The position numbers were made by a program, and so were the translations under genes. Positions 1 to 5,846 of a stretch of DNA of 7,040 nt are shown here, one piece after another. The number at the start of each line of letters is the position of its first letter. Positions within the stretch are counted from its first letter, which is position 1. The notes under the pieces were generated by a model. That model was given only the letters and a program-made list of their open reading frames with translations, made no database searches and was not told the origin of the DNA. The stretch spans positions 1 through 7,040 of the forward strand of contig JAAYNN010000170.1 in the NCBI GenBank assembly GCA_012520835.1, given 5' to 3'. The DNA comes from Dehalococcoidales bacterium (lineage in GTDB: Bacteria > Chloroflexota > Dehalococcoidia > Dehalococcoidales > UBA5627).

Positions 1-116
1 ATGCGTATTCTGGCGGTATCATTCATATTTAAAAGCATGTTTCCCATAATGTTATCTCAATAATTATAGCAAAACTTTAACCGATGCGAATAAAACATTA
101 TTTACCAGTTGGAGTG

Positions 117-210
117 GGAAGTCGTCCTGAACGGAGCGAAAGGTCTAAGACCATCCGATAATTCTACCGAGCCGTCGAGATTCCTCAGATTTATCGGGAA
201 CAGAATGACA
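117..210. repeat. Degenerate interspersed repeat of the GTCATTCTGA type
   Basis: An imperfect inverted-repeat unit lies here. The left end reads GTCGTCCTGAACGGAGCGAA (121-140), the right end finishes in AGAATGAC (202-209), and the reverse complement of that end begins GTCATTCTG. Inside are a small hairpin GGTCT-A-AGACC (142-152) and the segment GAGATTCCTCA (177-187). From memory, short non-coding repeats with GTCATTCTGAG / AGAATCT ends are scattered through intergenic regions of many environmental bacteria, including Chloroflexota. This copy is decayed, with mismatches between its arms. A 69-codon open frame crossing it from 109 to 318 runs through the repeat and the operon terminator, has no credible ribosome site, and is not treated as a gene. 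The rest of 1-282 shows no gene. Confidence 0.45.
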
Positions 211-282
211 GATATGATTAAAATCTATTTTAAACGGAAAGAAATAATTATATCGTCTTGTTTTTTTGTTACTATATATCGC

Positions 283-327
283 TTTTTAAAAAGCGATGCC
301 AGCTATAACATTGCATAGCCGGCATCG
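283..327 (-). terminator. Intrinsic terminator of the hydrogenase operon
   Basis: Read on the minus strand, 327-315 and 306-294 form a 13-bp stem (CGATGCCGGCTAT pairing with ATAGCTGGCATCG, one G-U pair) with an 8-base loop. It is followed immediately by CTTTTT, a U-tract in the transcript. It lies 36 bases after the last stop codon of the minus-strand operon, where a rho-independent terminator is expected. The tail overlaps a perfect 20-base palindrome at 278-297. On the plus strand no T-run follows the hairpin, so termination is predicted for the minus direction only. Confidence 0.85.
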
Positions 328-362
328 ATAAAGTGCCGATTAAATATTGAAACAATCGTTTA

Positions 363-542
363 TTAAGCGAAAAGGTATATCATGGCAGCTACAAAAATGC
401 CCAGGAGCGCGATATTATATCCCCATGACATGATACTGACGCCGCCGCGCGGGTTACTTCCGGTCCGGCGCACACCAATGAAAAAAGTTATTACCGAAAT
501 CAGCAATATCGGCCCAGCAATTAAAAAAGCCAGATGATACAT
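363..542 (-). CDS. Small two-helix membrane protein, last gene of hydrogenase operon
   Basis: This 59-residue protein is not one I recognise. It begins MYHLAFLIAG and ends AMIYLFA, followed by tandem stops TAA TAA. Two hydrophobic segments, about residues 3-23 and 40-58, flank a short hydrophilic loop containing RRTGSNPRGG. The positively charged loop suggests a hairpin with the loop in the cytoplasm and both ends outside. An AAAGGAG ribosome site lies 9 bases before the ATG. The start is 15 bases past the stop of the maturation protease gene and the operon terminator follows, so it is co-transcribed with the hydrogenase. It has no cysteine and only one histidine (H3), which argues against a Fe-S or heme role. 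A part in assembling or anchoring the hydrogenase-cytochrome complex is a guess from position. Confidence in it being a real gene is good; the function is unknown. Confidence 0.72.
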   Translation of the reverse strand: MYHLAFLIAGPILLISVITFFIGVRRTGSNPRGGVSIMSWGYNIALLGIFVAAMIYLFA

Positions 543-557
543 AATTATTAACTCCTT

Positions 558-1040
558 TTAATTATAATCCGCACAGATATTTTTTATCATTTCAGCTGCC
601 TTTTCTACAGCCGGTTTCAAAGGCTCCGATAACTCTGTGCCCCAGTCGATAGTCTGCGGGCGGGTAACTATGAACGTTATTTCCGGTTCATCGTTTCCCA
701 TCATAGCCCATACATTTACCAGTTCCAATACACCTATCTGGTGAAAAGAAACAATGGCTTTCCCGGGTTCTTGGGGCGGGTTTCCCGGTTCGAAAACTTT
801 TAATTCACCGGGCGGCAGCGGCATCATCATGATATCTACCACCACCAGTTTTTCTATTCCCTGTAAACCGTTTAAAAGCTCGAATCCTCCAACCCCGCCT
901 TCTTCGAGAATGATATTTTCCGGCATTCCGATTTCCTTAAGGCGGCGGATAACATGCAGGCCGAAGCCTTCGTCACCCATGATTATGTTGCCGATTCCCA
1001 GCACCATAGTCTTTTTTCCCGCCTTAAGTTTATCAGTCAT
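558..1040 (-). CDS. Hydrogenase maturation protease (HyaD/HybD family)
   Basis: This 160-residue protein belongs to the nickel-dependent endopeptidases that cut the C-terminal tail from the large subunit of [NiFe] hydrogenases once the Ni-Fe site is assembled, a cytoplasmic step needed before export. The family signature is clear: GIGNIIMGDEGFG (residues 15-27), VVVDIM (67-72) and SFHQIG (98-103). By comparison with E. coli HybD, the nickel-sensing residues would be E24, D69 and H100. Length is normal for the family. Its likely substrate is the large subunit two genes upstream, whose tail follows DPCLACAVH. The gene begins 18 bases after the cytochrome stop with only a weak AGG ribosome site. 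A start at M12, just before the conserved VLGIGN strand, is a possible alternative. It could be called hyaD or hupD; I leave the symbol blank because the operon nomenclature is uncertain. Confidence 0.93.
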   Translation of the reverse strand: MTDKLKAGKKTMVLGIGNIIMGDEGFGLHVIRRLKEIGMPENIILEEGGVGGFELLNGLQGIEKLVVVDIMMMPLPPGELKVFEPGNPPQEPGKAIVSFHQIGVLELVNVWAMMGNDEPEITFIVTRPQTIDWGTELSEPLKPAVEKAAEMIKNICADYN

Positions 1041-1058
1041 TATAAATTACCTGTCGTA

Positions 1059-1682
1059 CTATTTTCCCTCTTCAGCCGAAGGTACGGAATGCATTTCCTT
1101 GATATCTTCCGCTTTGTTGCCGCGTCCCTGGCGGATGGCAAGATAAAGATGAATCATCAGAATAAAGACGAATACCCAGGTGATGATATAGTGCCAGATG
1201 CGCGAGGTGTATTCGTTGCCGAAGATTCCGTAGTTAAACCATGCCATGAAGCTTTCCGGGAACAGTAAAGCCAGACCGGAAAGTATCTGGAAGATGATAA
1301 ACAGAAATACCATGAAGTAGGCCGACATCTGTAACGGATTATATTTCTTGGATAGCTTGGGTTCTTTGCAGAGATGCAGATAGTGAGCAATGAATTTGGG
1401 CATCAGTGCAAAATCTTTCAGGGTAGGAATAAACGATTTCCAGTCCCTGTTTTTACCGACAAACATCATAATAAAACGGGTAAGTCCGGCTACAGTCAGG
1501 ACGCCGGCAAACAGGAAGTGAACGCCGCGTGAAAGCGACATTAAGAATCCCTGTCCGTCCACAAAGGGATAGTAGATATAAAAGCCGGTCACTGTCAGTA
1601 AAAGGATAGACCACATTATTAAGCCGTGTAATTTTCTAAACACCTGAGGGTGTCGCATTTCATTAGATTCTGTATTGGTCAT
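1059..1682 (-). CDS. Ni/Fe-hydrogenase b-type cytochrome subunit (HyaC-like)
   Basis: A four-helix integral membrane cytochrome b that anchors the hydrogenase dimer and passes electrons from its distal Fe-S cluster to the quinone pool. Counting from a GTG at 1688 (209 residues), membrane segments lie near 22-40, 54-76, 121-143 and 165-187. Histidines likely to bind two hemes are H21, H57, H166 and H180, the last two 14 apart as is usual in this family. The stretch KYNPLQMSAYFMVF before helix 3 is typical of HyaC proteins. I place the start at the ATG at 1682 (207 residues): the AGGGGG ribosome site at 1696-1691 is 8 bases from that ATG but only 2 from the GTG at 1688. The gene follows the large subunit almost without a gap, and its ribosome site overlaps the large subunit stop codon, suggesting translational coupling. 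Confidence 0.93.
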   Translation of the reverse strand: MTNTESNEMRHPQVFRKLHGLIMWSILLLTVTGFYIYYPFVDGQGFLMSLSRGVHFLFAGVLTVAGLTRFIMMFVGKNRDWKSFIPTLKDFALMPKFIAHYLHLCKEPKLSKKYNPLQMSAYFMVFLFIIFQILSGLALLFPESFMAWFNYGIFGNEYTSRIWHYIITWVFVFILMIHLYLAIRQGRGNKAEDIKEMHSVPSAEEGK

Positions 1683-1690
1683 TTTCACTA

Positions 1691-1696
1691 CCCCCT
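1691..1696 (-). promoter_or_regulatory. Ribosome binding site deciding the cytochrome start
   Basis: AGGGGG on the minus strand overlaps the last two bases of the large subunit TAG stop (1697-1695). The spacing is 8 bases to the ATG at 1682 and 2 bases to the upstream in-frame GTG at 1688. The ATG is therefore preferred. Confidence 0.6.
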
Positions 1697-3281
1697 AAAC
1701 TACCTTGTGTACTTTTATGTTATTACTTTCCGGATCGATAACGTGGACGGCACAGGCCAGACATGGGTCAAAAGAACGAATGATGCGTACGATATTTATC
1801 GGGTTATTGGCATCGGGTACCGGGCAGCCGATAAGCGATGATTCATAGGGCCCCATAACACCCTTTTCGTCGCGCGGTGAAGCGTTCCAGGTGGTGGGAA
1901 CTATGAATTGATAATTCTTGGTGCGCTGGTCTTTAATTTTTATCCAGTGGCCGAGTGCGCCTCTGGGGGCATCCCAGACACCGAAGCCTTCCGCCGATTT
2001 GGGAACAGCCTTGTCTTTCATACCGACTACCGTTCCAGCCAGTGCCAGTTCGGTCAATCTGTCAATCCATGGCAGACCGGCTTCGCCTACTGTTTTCGAT
2101 TCAACGGCGCGGCAATAATGCCTGGCAACGGCACCGGGTTTTACACCGGCTTCCATTAATGTCATGAGACCGGGGTATTTATTTACCACACCTCTGGCTA
2201 AGGGGCCGACTTCCATCGGCTGCCCCTTGTAGCGCGGGGCTTTACAGAATGAATAGGCATTTTCTTTCCTGGCGTTCAATTCGGTTATGCCCTCGCTGGG
2301 GTGCAGGCTGTCAACACCATCGGGGTAATCGCACCAGGAATATTCTACCGATTCGGTAATCTTGCTGTAATCAACTTTCTCAACAGCATTTGAAGCGCCG
2401 CCGATGACGGCGCCGCCTTTGTAAATGTGGTTCCTGCCGCCGAATGGACGGTCGGCAGAGCTGGCCGGGTCATCCTGCGGGAACATCGGGTAGCACAGGT
2501 AGTTCTGCGTGCCGCCGCCCAGTCCCATGGTAGCCAGTTCAAGCAGTGGGCCGGTGCCGACATACTCGACATCCTTGATATAAATATTATTAACAAAATC
2601 GATTTGCTCAAGCCACAGGTCTTTGAACTGGCGGAGCTGGTCTACCGTTGGAGTTGCCGTACACCCGCCAACCATTACGGAATTGGGATGCGGCTGGACG
2701 CCGGTGATAATCGAGCGCATTTTGCTCGATTTGGCTTTCATTTCTACCGCTTTAATGTAGTGCGATACCAGCGTGGTTACAATCTCCGGGTCGTTGACGC
2801 AATACTCATCCGGGTCATAGCGCGGTGTAAACGGCGACAGGTCATTTTTAGAAGCCAGGTACCTGATTTTATCCCTGATAGCAAGTAGTCCGGCGTCATT
2901 TCCGGCATAATCGGCTACTGCCATGATATCCAGGTAATCCAGCGCTGAAAGCACATAGAAATGGATATAGTGGTCGGACATGAATTGTGCCGACATGTAT
3001 AAATTACGCATAATTCTGCCGGCTTCCGGTACTTCTACATCGAAAGCATGGTCGAGGCAATAGGCAGAAGCTATGGCATGCACGCCTTCGCAAACACCGC
3101 AGATACGGCTGGTGATATAAGGGGCATCGCGCGGGTCTTTATCCTGTAAAAGTACTTCGACACCGCGAGCCATAGTGCCGGTGGACCAGGCATTGGTAAC
3201 TACACCGTTCTCTACCTCTACTTCTACTTTGAGATGGCCTTCGAGACGGGTAATCGGGTCTACAATAATTCTCTGTCCCAT
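1695..3281 (-). CDS. [NiFe] hydrogenase large (catalytic) subunit, group 1 type
   Basis: This 528-residue subunit holds the Ni-Fe active site and carries out H2 oxidation (H2 to 2 H+ and 2 electrons). The N-terminal Ni-Fe hydrogenase motif RLEGH is at 12-16. The first metal-binding motif RICGVCEGVH (59-68) supplies C61 and C64. The second, DPCLACAVH (505-513), supplies C507 and C510. Codon 507 is TGT, so it is not a selenocysteine enzyme. Cleavage is expected after H513, removing a 15-residue tail (VIDPESNNIKVHKVV). The length suits group 1 membrane-bound uptake enzymes. There is no signal peptide; the subunit would be exported by riding with the Tat-targeted small subunit. The ATG directly follows the TAA of the small subunit gene, and a GGGGAGGAG ribosome site lies inside the end of that gene. 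An oddity is E65 in the first motif, where I recall threonine as usual. Confidence 0.98.
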   Translation of the reverse strand: MGQRIIVDPITRLEGHLKVEVEVENGVVTNAWSTGTMARGVEVLLQDKDPRDAPYITSRICGVCEGVHAIASAYCLDHAFDVEVPEAGRIMRNLYMSAQFMSDHYIHFYVLSALDYLDIMAVADYAGNDAGLLAIRDKIRYLASKNDLSPFTPRYDPDEYCVNDPEIVTTLVSHYIKAVEMKAKSSKMRSIITGVQPHPNSVMVGGCTATPTVDQLRQFKDLWLEQIDFVNNIYIKDVEYVGTGPLLELATMGLGGGTQNYLCYPMFPQDDPASSADRPFGGRNHIYKGGAVIGGASNAVEKVDYSKITESVEYSWCDYPDGVDSLHPSEGITELNARKENAYSFCKAPRYKGQPMEVGPLARGVVNKYPGLMTLMEAGVKPGAVARHYCRAVESKTVGEAGLPWIDRLTELALAGTVVGMKDKAVPKSAEGFGVWDAPRGALGHWIKIKDQRTKNYQFIVPTTWNASPRDEKGVMGPYESSLIGCPVPDANNPINIVRIIRSFDPCLACAVHVIDPESNNIKVHKVV

Positions 3282-4352
3282 TTAACTCTCCTCCCCTTTC
3301 AGCTTGGTTATAATCGTATCAATGCTGATGCCGGCTGCGGCAATGGCAGCTACGGTAGCCATAACTTTATCTATATCTACTTTGCCGATACCCGGTAAGG
3401 TAATATCGAACTGCCTGTCATATAACGGGCTGAATCTTTCGTAGAACTCGGGTTCGCTGCAACCAATACAGGGCACATTAGCTGCTATACAATAGTTCGT
3501 TCTGCCGTTCCATAAGCGTTTCCAGCAATCGTGTCTTGACCAGGGGCCTTTGCAGCCCTTTAGGTATAAGCAGTAACCGTTCTGGCTGGGGTCGCCCCAG
3601 TCGGTAACGAAACGACCGGCTTCAAATTGTCCGCGGCGTTCGCAGTTGTCATGCAGTAATTCGCCGTACATGGATATCGGCCGTTCGAAATTGTCCAGCG
3701 GAGGGATAGTGCCGAATGTCAGGTAGTGTACGATGACAGCGACCAGTCTTTCGGGGTGCATCGGGCAGCAGGGCAGGTTGATAACCGGTTTGTCACCCGT
3801 AACATCATCGAATTCATGATGTTTCTTGGTATTGCGGTAGAGGTAGCCGACCGAATCGGTCGGGCCTGCCGCCGGGAAGCCTCCGTAAGTGGCACAGGAA
3901 CCTACCGGGATAATGGCAGCGGCATTTTTAGCACAACCCCGGACAATATCCTTGAATGTTTTGCCGCCGATGGTGCAGTACAATCCGTCTTCTGCCAGAG
4001 GTATTGCACCTTCGATTACCAGAAGATATCCGCCTTCGGCAATCGCTTTTTCCAAAGCTTCTTCGGCTTTATGGCCGGAAGCTGCCATCAGGGTTTCATG
4101 GTAACGCAGGGAAATGGTATCCAGTAATAAGGAAACCGCAGTCGGCTCGAGACTGTTGATGAGCGATTCGCTGCACCCGGTGCATTCCGATCCATGAAGC
4201 CAGATTACTGAGGGTTTTCCAGAGCTTGCTTCCAGGGCCTTGACTACTTTCGGCGTTAACGCCTGGCTAAGCCCGAGAAGTGCCAGTGAGGCAGTGGCAA
4301 TCTGCAGGAATTCTCGCCTTGTTGGTTTGGGTCTTAGAAAGAGTTTATCCAT
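3282..4352 (-). CDS. [NiFe] hydrogenase small (Fe-S) subunit, Tat-exported
   Basis: This 356-residue protein relays electrons from the Ni-Fe site through three Fe-S clusters. It opens with a twin-arginine signal, TRREFLQ (11-17), and a hydrophobic stretch ending near residue 41. Proximal [4Fe-4S] ligands are C57, C60 (ECTGC), C153 (GSCATYGG) and C196. Distal ligands are H234, C237, C261 and C267. Medial ligands are C276, C295 and C298 (PCIGC). C288 lies exactly seven residues before C295, where the usual enzymes have the proline next to a [3Fe-4S] cluster, so a [4Fe-4S] medial cluster is predicted. An extra cysteine, C195, precedes C196 (LPCCPMHPE). The two supernumerary cysteines of oxygen-tolerant enzymes are absent (G59 in ECTGC). 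A hydrophobic C-terminal helix (about 331-349) may help anchor it. An AAAGGAG ribosome site is 5 bases before the ATG. This is the first gene of the operon. Confidence 0.97.
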   Translation of the reverse strand: MDKLFLRPKPTRREFLQIATASLALLGLSQALTPKVVKALEASSGKPSVIWLHGSECTGCSESLINSLEPTAVSLLLDTISLRYHETLMAASGHKAEEALEKAIAEGGYLLVIEGAIPLAEDGLYCTIGGKTFKDIVRGCAKNAAAIIPVGSCATYGGFPAAGPTDSVGYLYRNTKKHHEFDDVTGDKPVINLPCCPMHPERLVAVIVHYLTFGTIPPLDNFERPISMYGELLHDNCERRGQFEAGRFVTDWGDPSQNGYCLYLKGCKGPWSRHDCWKRLWNGRTNYCIAANVPCIGCSEPEFYERFSPLYDRQFDITLPGIGKVDIDKVMATVAAIAAAGISIDTIITKLKGEES

Positions 4353-4388
4353 TCTTACTCCTTTACTTGGAATTTATTGATAACTGTG

Positions 4389-4550
4389 TCAGTAAAAAAA
4401 GTATGCAAATTTAAACTTTCCGGACGCATAAACATTCATGCTTATCGTCTACTCACCATGCTGTCTCCTTTCCTCGATCGGAGAAACTACTATCTCGGCT
4501 ATTTAACCTCAAGTAGCCTGTATTTATAAAGCCCTTTACTCCAAAGGTGC
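4389..4550 (-). promoter_or_regulatory. Possible structured leader of the hydrogenase operon
   Basis: Upstream of the small subunit gene the minus strand shows three short hairpins in a row. The first is CCTTT/AAAGG (4547-4543 with 4537-4533), the second GGCTA/TAGCC (4518-4514 with 4501-4497), and the third TCTCC/GGAGA (4484-4480 with 4468-4464). The GGAGA arm of the third belongs to an AAAGGAG ribosome-like site placed before a six-codon ORF (MVSRR, 4459-4442). Two bases later a 17-codon ORF (MNVYASGKFKFAYFFY, 4439-4389) begins. It does not match any riboswitch class whose core I can recall. Stems of 5 bp can occur by chance, so this is tentative. Confidence 0.25.
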
Positions 4551-4612
4551 CAGAATCCACCTTATATTCCTGATATGCAAAAGAAAGCAAATACAAATTA
4601 CCTAGAGAGAGT

Positions 4613-4639
4613 TTATTATATTTTCTAATCGTCTGTCAA
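4613..4639 (-). promoter_or_regulatory. Candidate promoter for the hydrogenase operon
   Basis: On the minus strand a consensus TTGACA (4639-4634) is followed by an AT-rich stretch with TATAAT (4620-4615) and TAATAA (4618-4613). The spacing is only 13 bases to TATAAT and 15 to TAATAA, short of the usual 16-18, so the assignment is weak. It would leave a leader of about 250 bases before the small subunit start. Confidence 0.3.
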
Positions 4640-4812
4640 TTTATCACAAACATAAAAGATATCAATATACTGCCTGCACGGATATAGTCACTTTTAATAC
4701 ATAAATGGGCTTATTAATTAACATTAGAATTTATTTTAGTTTTTTAAAAATATAGAGAAAAATATTTTCTTATACGTAGAGAATCCGAATATATTCTATT
4801 ATAATGAATATT

Positions 4813-4842
4813 TTGACAGTAATTATGAGGATATGTTATGGT
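4813..4842 (+). promoter_or_regulatory. Candidate sigma-70-type promoter of the right cluster
   Basis: TTGACA (4813-4818), an 18-base spacer, then TATGGT (4837-4842) preceded by TGT, an extended -10 (TGn) arrangement. Transcription would start near 4849, giving a leader of about 100 bases before the cytochrome b gene at 4948. The surrounding sequence (4600-4940) is very AT-rich and otherwise shows no gene. Confidence 0.5.
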
Positions 4843-4947
4843 ATGCTGTAAGTAAAATATGCATAGATGTGTAAGAATAATGATTACAAATAGCGGGTAT
4901 GTGTTGCAGTATAGAGTTTTTTAAAAAATTATTAAAGGGAGGTTTTA

Positions 4948-5772
4948 ATGAAAAGGGTTGCTTCACTACTTGTGTTGCTGGTGATGCTGGCAGGTGGTGG
5001 GTTAATTGCCTATGCGGCATCACGGTCTAATGCTAACCTGTTACTTTTTAATACATCATTCTGGGCAATACCGGTTGCATTGTTTTTGGGTGTTTTAGTT
5101 GGCGCAACCATCAGGCGCGAAAAAACTAAAATCAGCAACGGCAAGGTACTCCGCCATAGTTGGGGGTCTCCTTTCTATCATTGGTCATTTGCTTTATCGG
5201 GTATCGCACTTATTGTTACCGGCATCTATGTCGGTTTTTTATTTATTCCTCGCATTGTTCAGGATGCTCAGTCGGTAAATCTCATGTACAACATACATTT
5301 TATCGGTGCTCTTTTTTTCATCTTCGGCATGTCAGCACACATTACCGATGGATATGTTAGCGGTAAAATCAAGGAACATATGCCGGAGTTAAAAGACTTC
5401 AGTGACGCTGTTTCTCATTATACCTCCAAGGTTGGTATTGGTACTCAACCCATGGAAGGCAAGTATCTCGCCAGTGAAAGGCTGTCTTATTTGTTATGGC
5501 TGGTGTTTATCGGCTTAGTGGTTCTGACCGGTTTCTTTAAAGCCGCGGCGCATATCTGGAATATCCCGGGCGAAATAATGGGCGCTGCAACATTTATTCA
5601 CGATGTATCCGCTCTGGCTATGACTGCGCTGTTGATTTTTCATGTACTGCTGGGTGCGCTCGTTCCCTGGTCATGGCAGCTACTGCGCTCAATGTTCACG
5701 GGCTATGTTTCCGAGGGATATGTTGAGAAACACCATCCTTTGTGGCATGAAGAACTTAAAGGACAAAAATAA
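4948..5772 (+). CDS. Cytochrome b membrane subunit (FdnI/formate dehydrogenase gamma-like)
   Basis: A 274-residue multi-helix membrane protein, first gene of the right cluster. Membrane segments lie near 5-24, 35-54, 78-100, 112-133, 181-201 and 215-240. The core resembles the FdnI/FdoI-type diheme cytochrome b that links a Fe-S subunit to quinone. Candidate heme ligands are H78 (FYHWSFALSG), H117 (NIHFIG), H218 and H232; the last pair is 14 apart as in FdnI (H155/H169), and H131 is an additional candidate. It is longer than FdnI (about 217 residues) because of roughly 60 N-terminal residues holding a signal-like helix and a second helix. An AAAGGGAGG ribosome site sits 5 bases before the ATG. 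Downstream genes encode a four-cluster Fe-S protein and an AOR-type enzyme, so its likely job is electron exchange between that enzyme and the quinone pool. The exact partner is inferred from context only. Confidence 0.85.
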   Translation: MKRVASLLVLLVMLAGGGLIAYAASRSNANLLLFNTSFWAIPVALFLGVLVGATIRREKTKISNGKVLRHSWGSPFYHWSFALSGIALIVTGIYVGFLFIPRIVQDAQSVNLMYNIHFIGALFFIFGMSAHITDGYVSGKIKEHMPELKDFSDAVSHYTSKVGIGTQPMEGKYLASERLSYLLWLVFIGLVVLTGFFKAAAHIWNIPGEIMGAATFIHDVSALAMTALLIFHVLLGALVPWSWQLLRSMFTGYVSEGYVEKHHPLWHEELKGQK

Positions 5773-5846
5773 GGCGAATACGATATAAATACTGCTACAT
5801 AGTAATTATTATAAATAAATAATCAAAAAAGGAGGATTGAATCAAT

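Noticed and set aside
1..63. An open frame from base 1 to a TAA at 61-63, possibly the tail of an upstream gene
   Set aside because: Only 20 codons are visible, with no recognisable motif; frames open this far occur by chance.
109..318. A 69-codon plus-strand open frame starting with TTG
   Set aside because: It runs through the interspersed repeat and the minus-strand operon terminator, has no good ribosome site and resembles no protein family.
1695..3281. [NiFeSe] hydrogenase, suggested by the medial-cluster cysteine
   Set aside because: The C-terminal motif codon 507 is TGT (Cys), there is no in-frame TGA, and the large subunit keeps the cleaved tail of ordinary [NiFe] enzymes.
3282..4352. 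Oxygen-tolerant hydrogenase with a six-cysteine proximal [4Fe-3S] cluster
   Set aside because: The proximal motif is ECTGC with glycine at the first extra-cysteine position, and the second extra position, five residues after C153, is glycine. C195 is not one of the known supernumerary sites.
4634..4650. A CRP/FNR-family operator (TGTCA-N5-TCACA) overlapping the hydrogenase -35 region
   Set aside because: The half-sites match imperfectly and the spacing is off, so it cannot be told from chance in AT-rich DNA.
4823..5023. A 66-codon minus-strand open frame over the start of the cytochrome b gene
   Set aside because: It is the antisense shadow of a well-supported gene start and its ribosome site.
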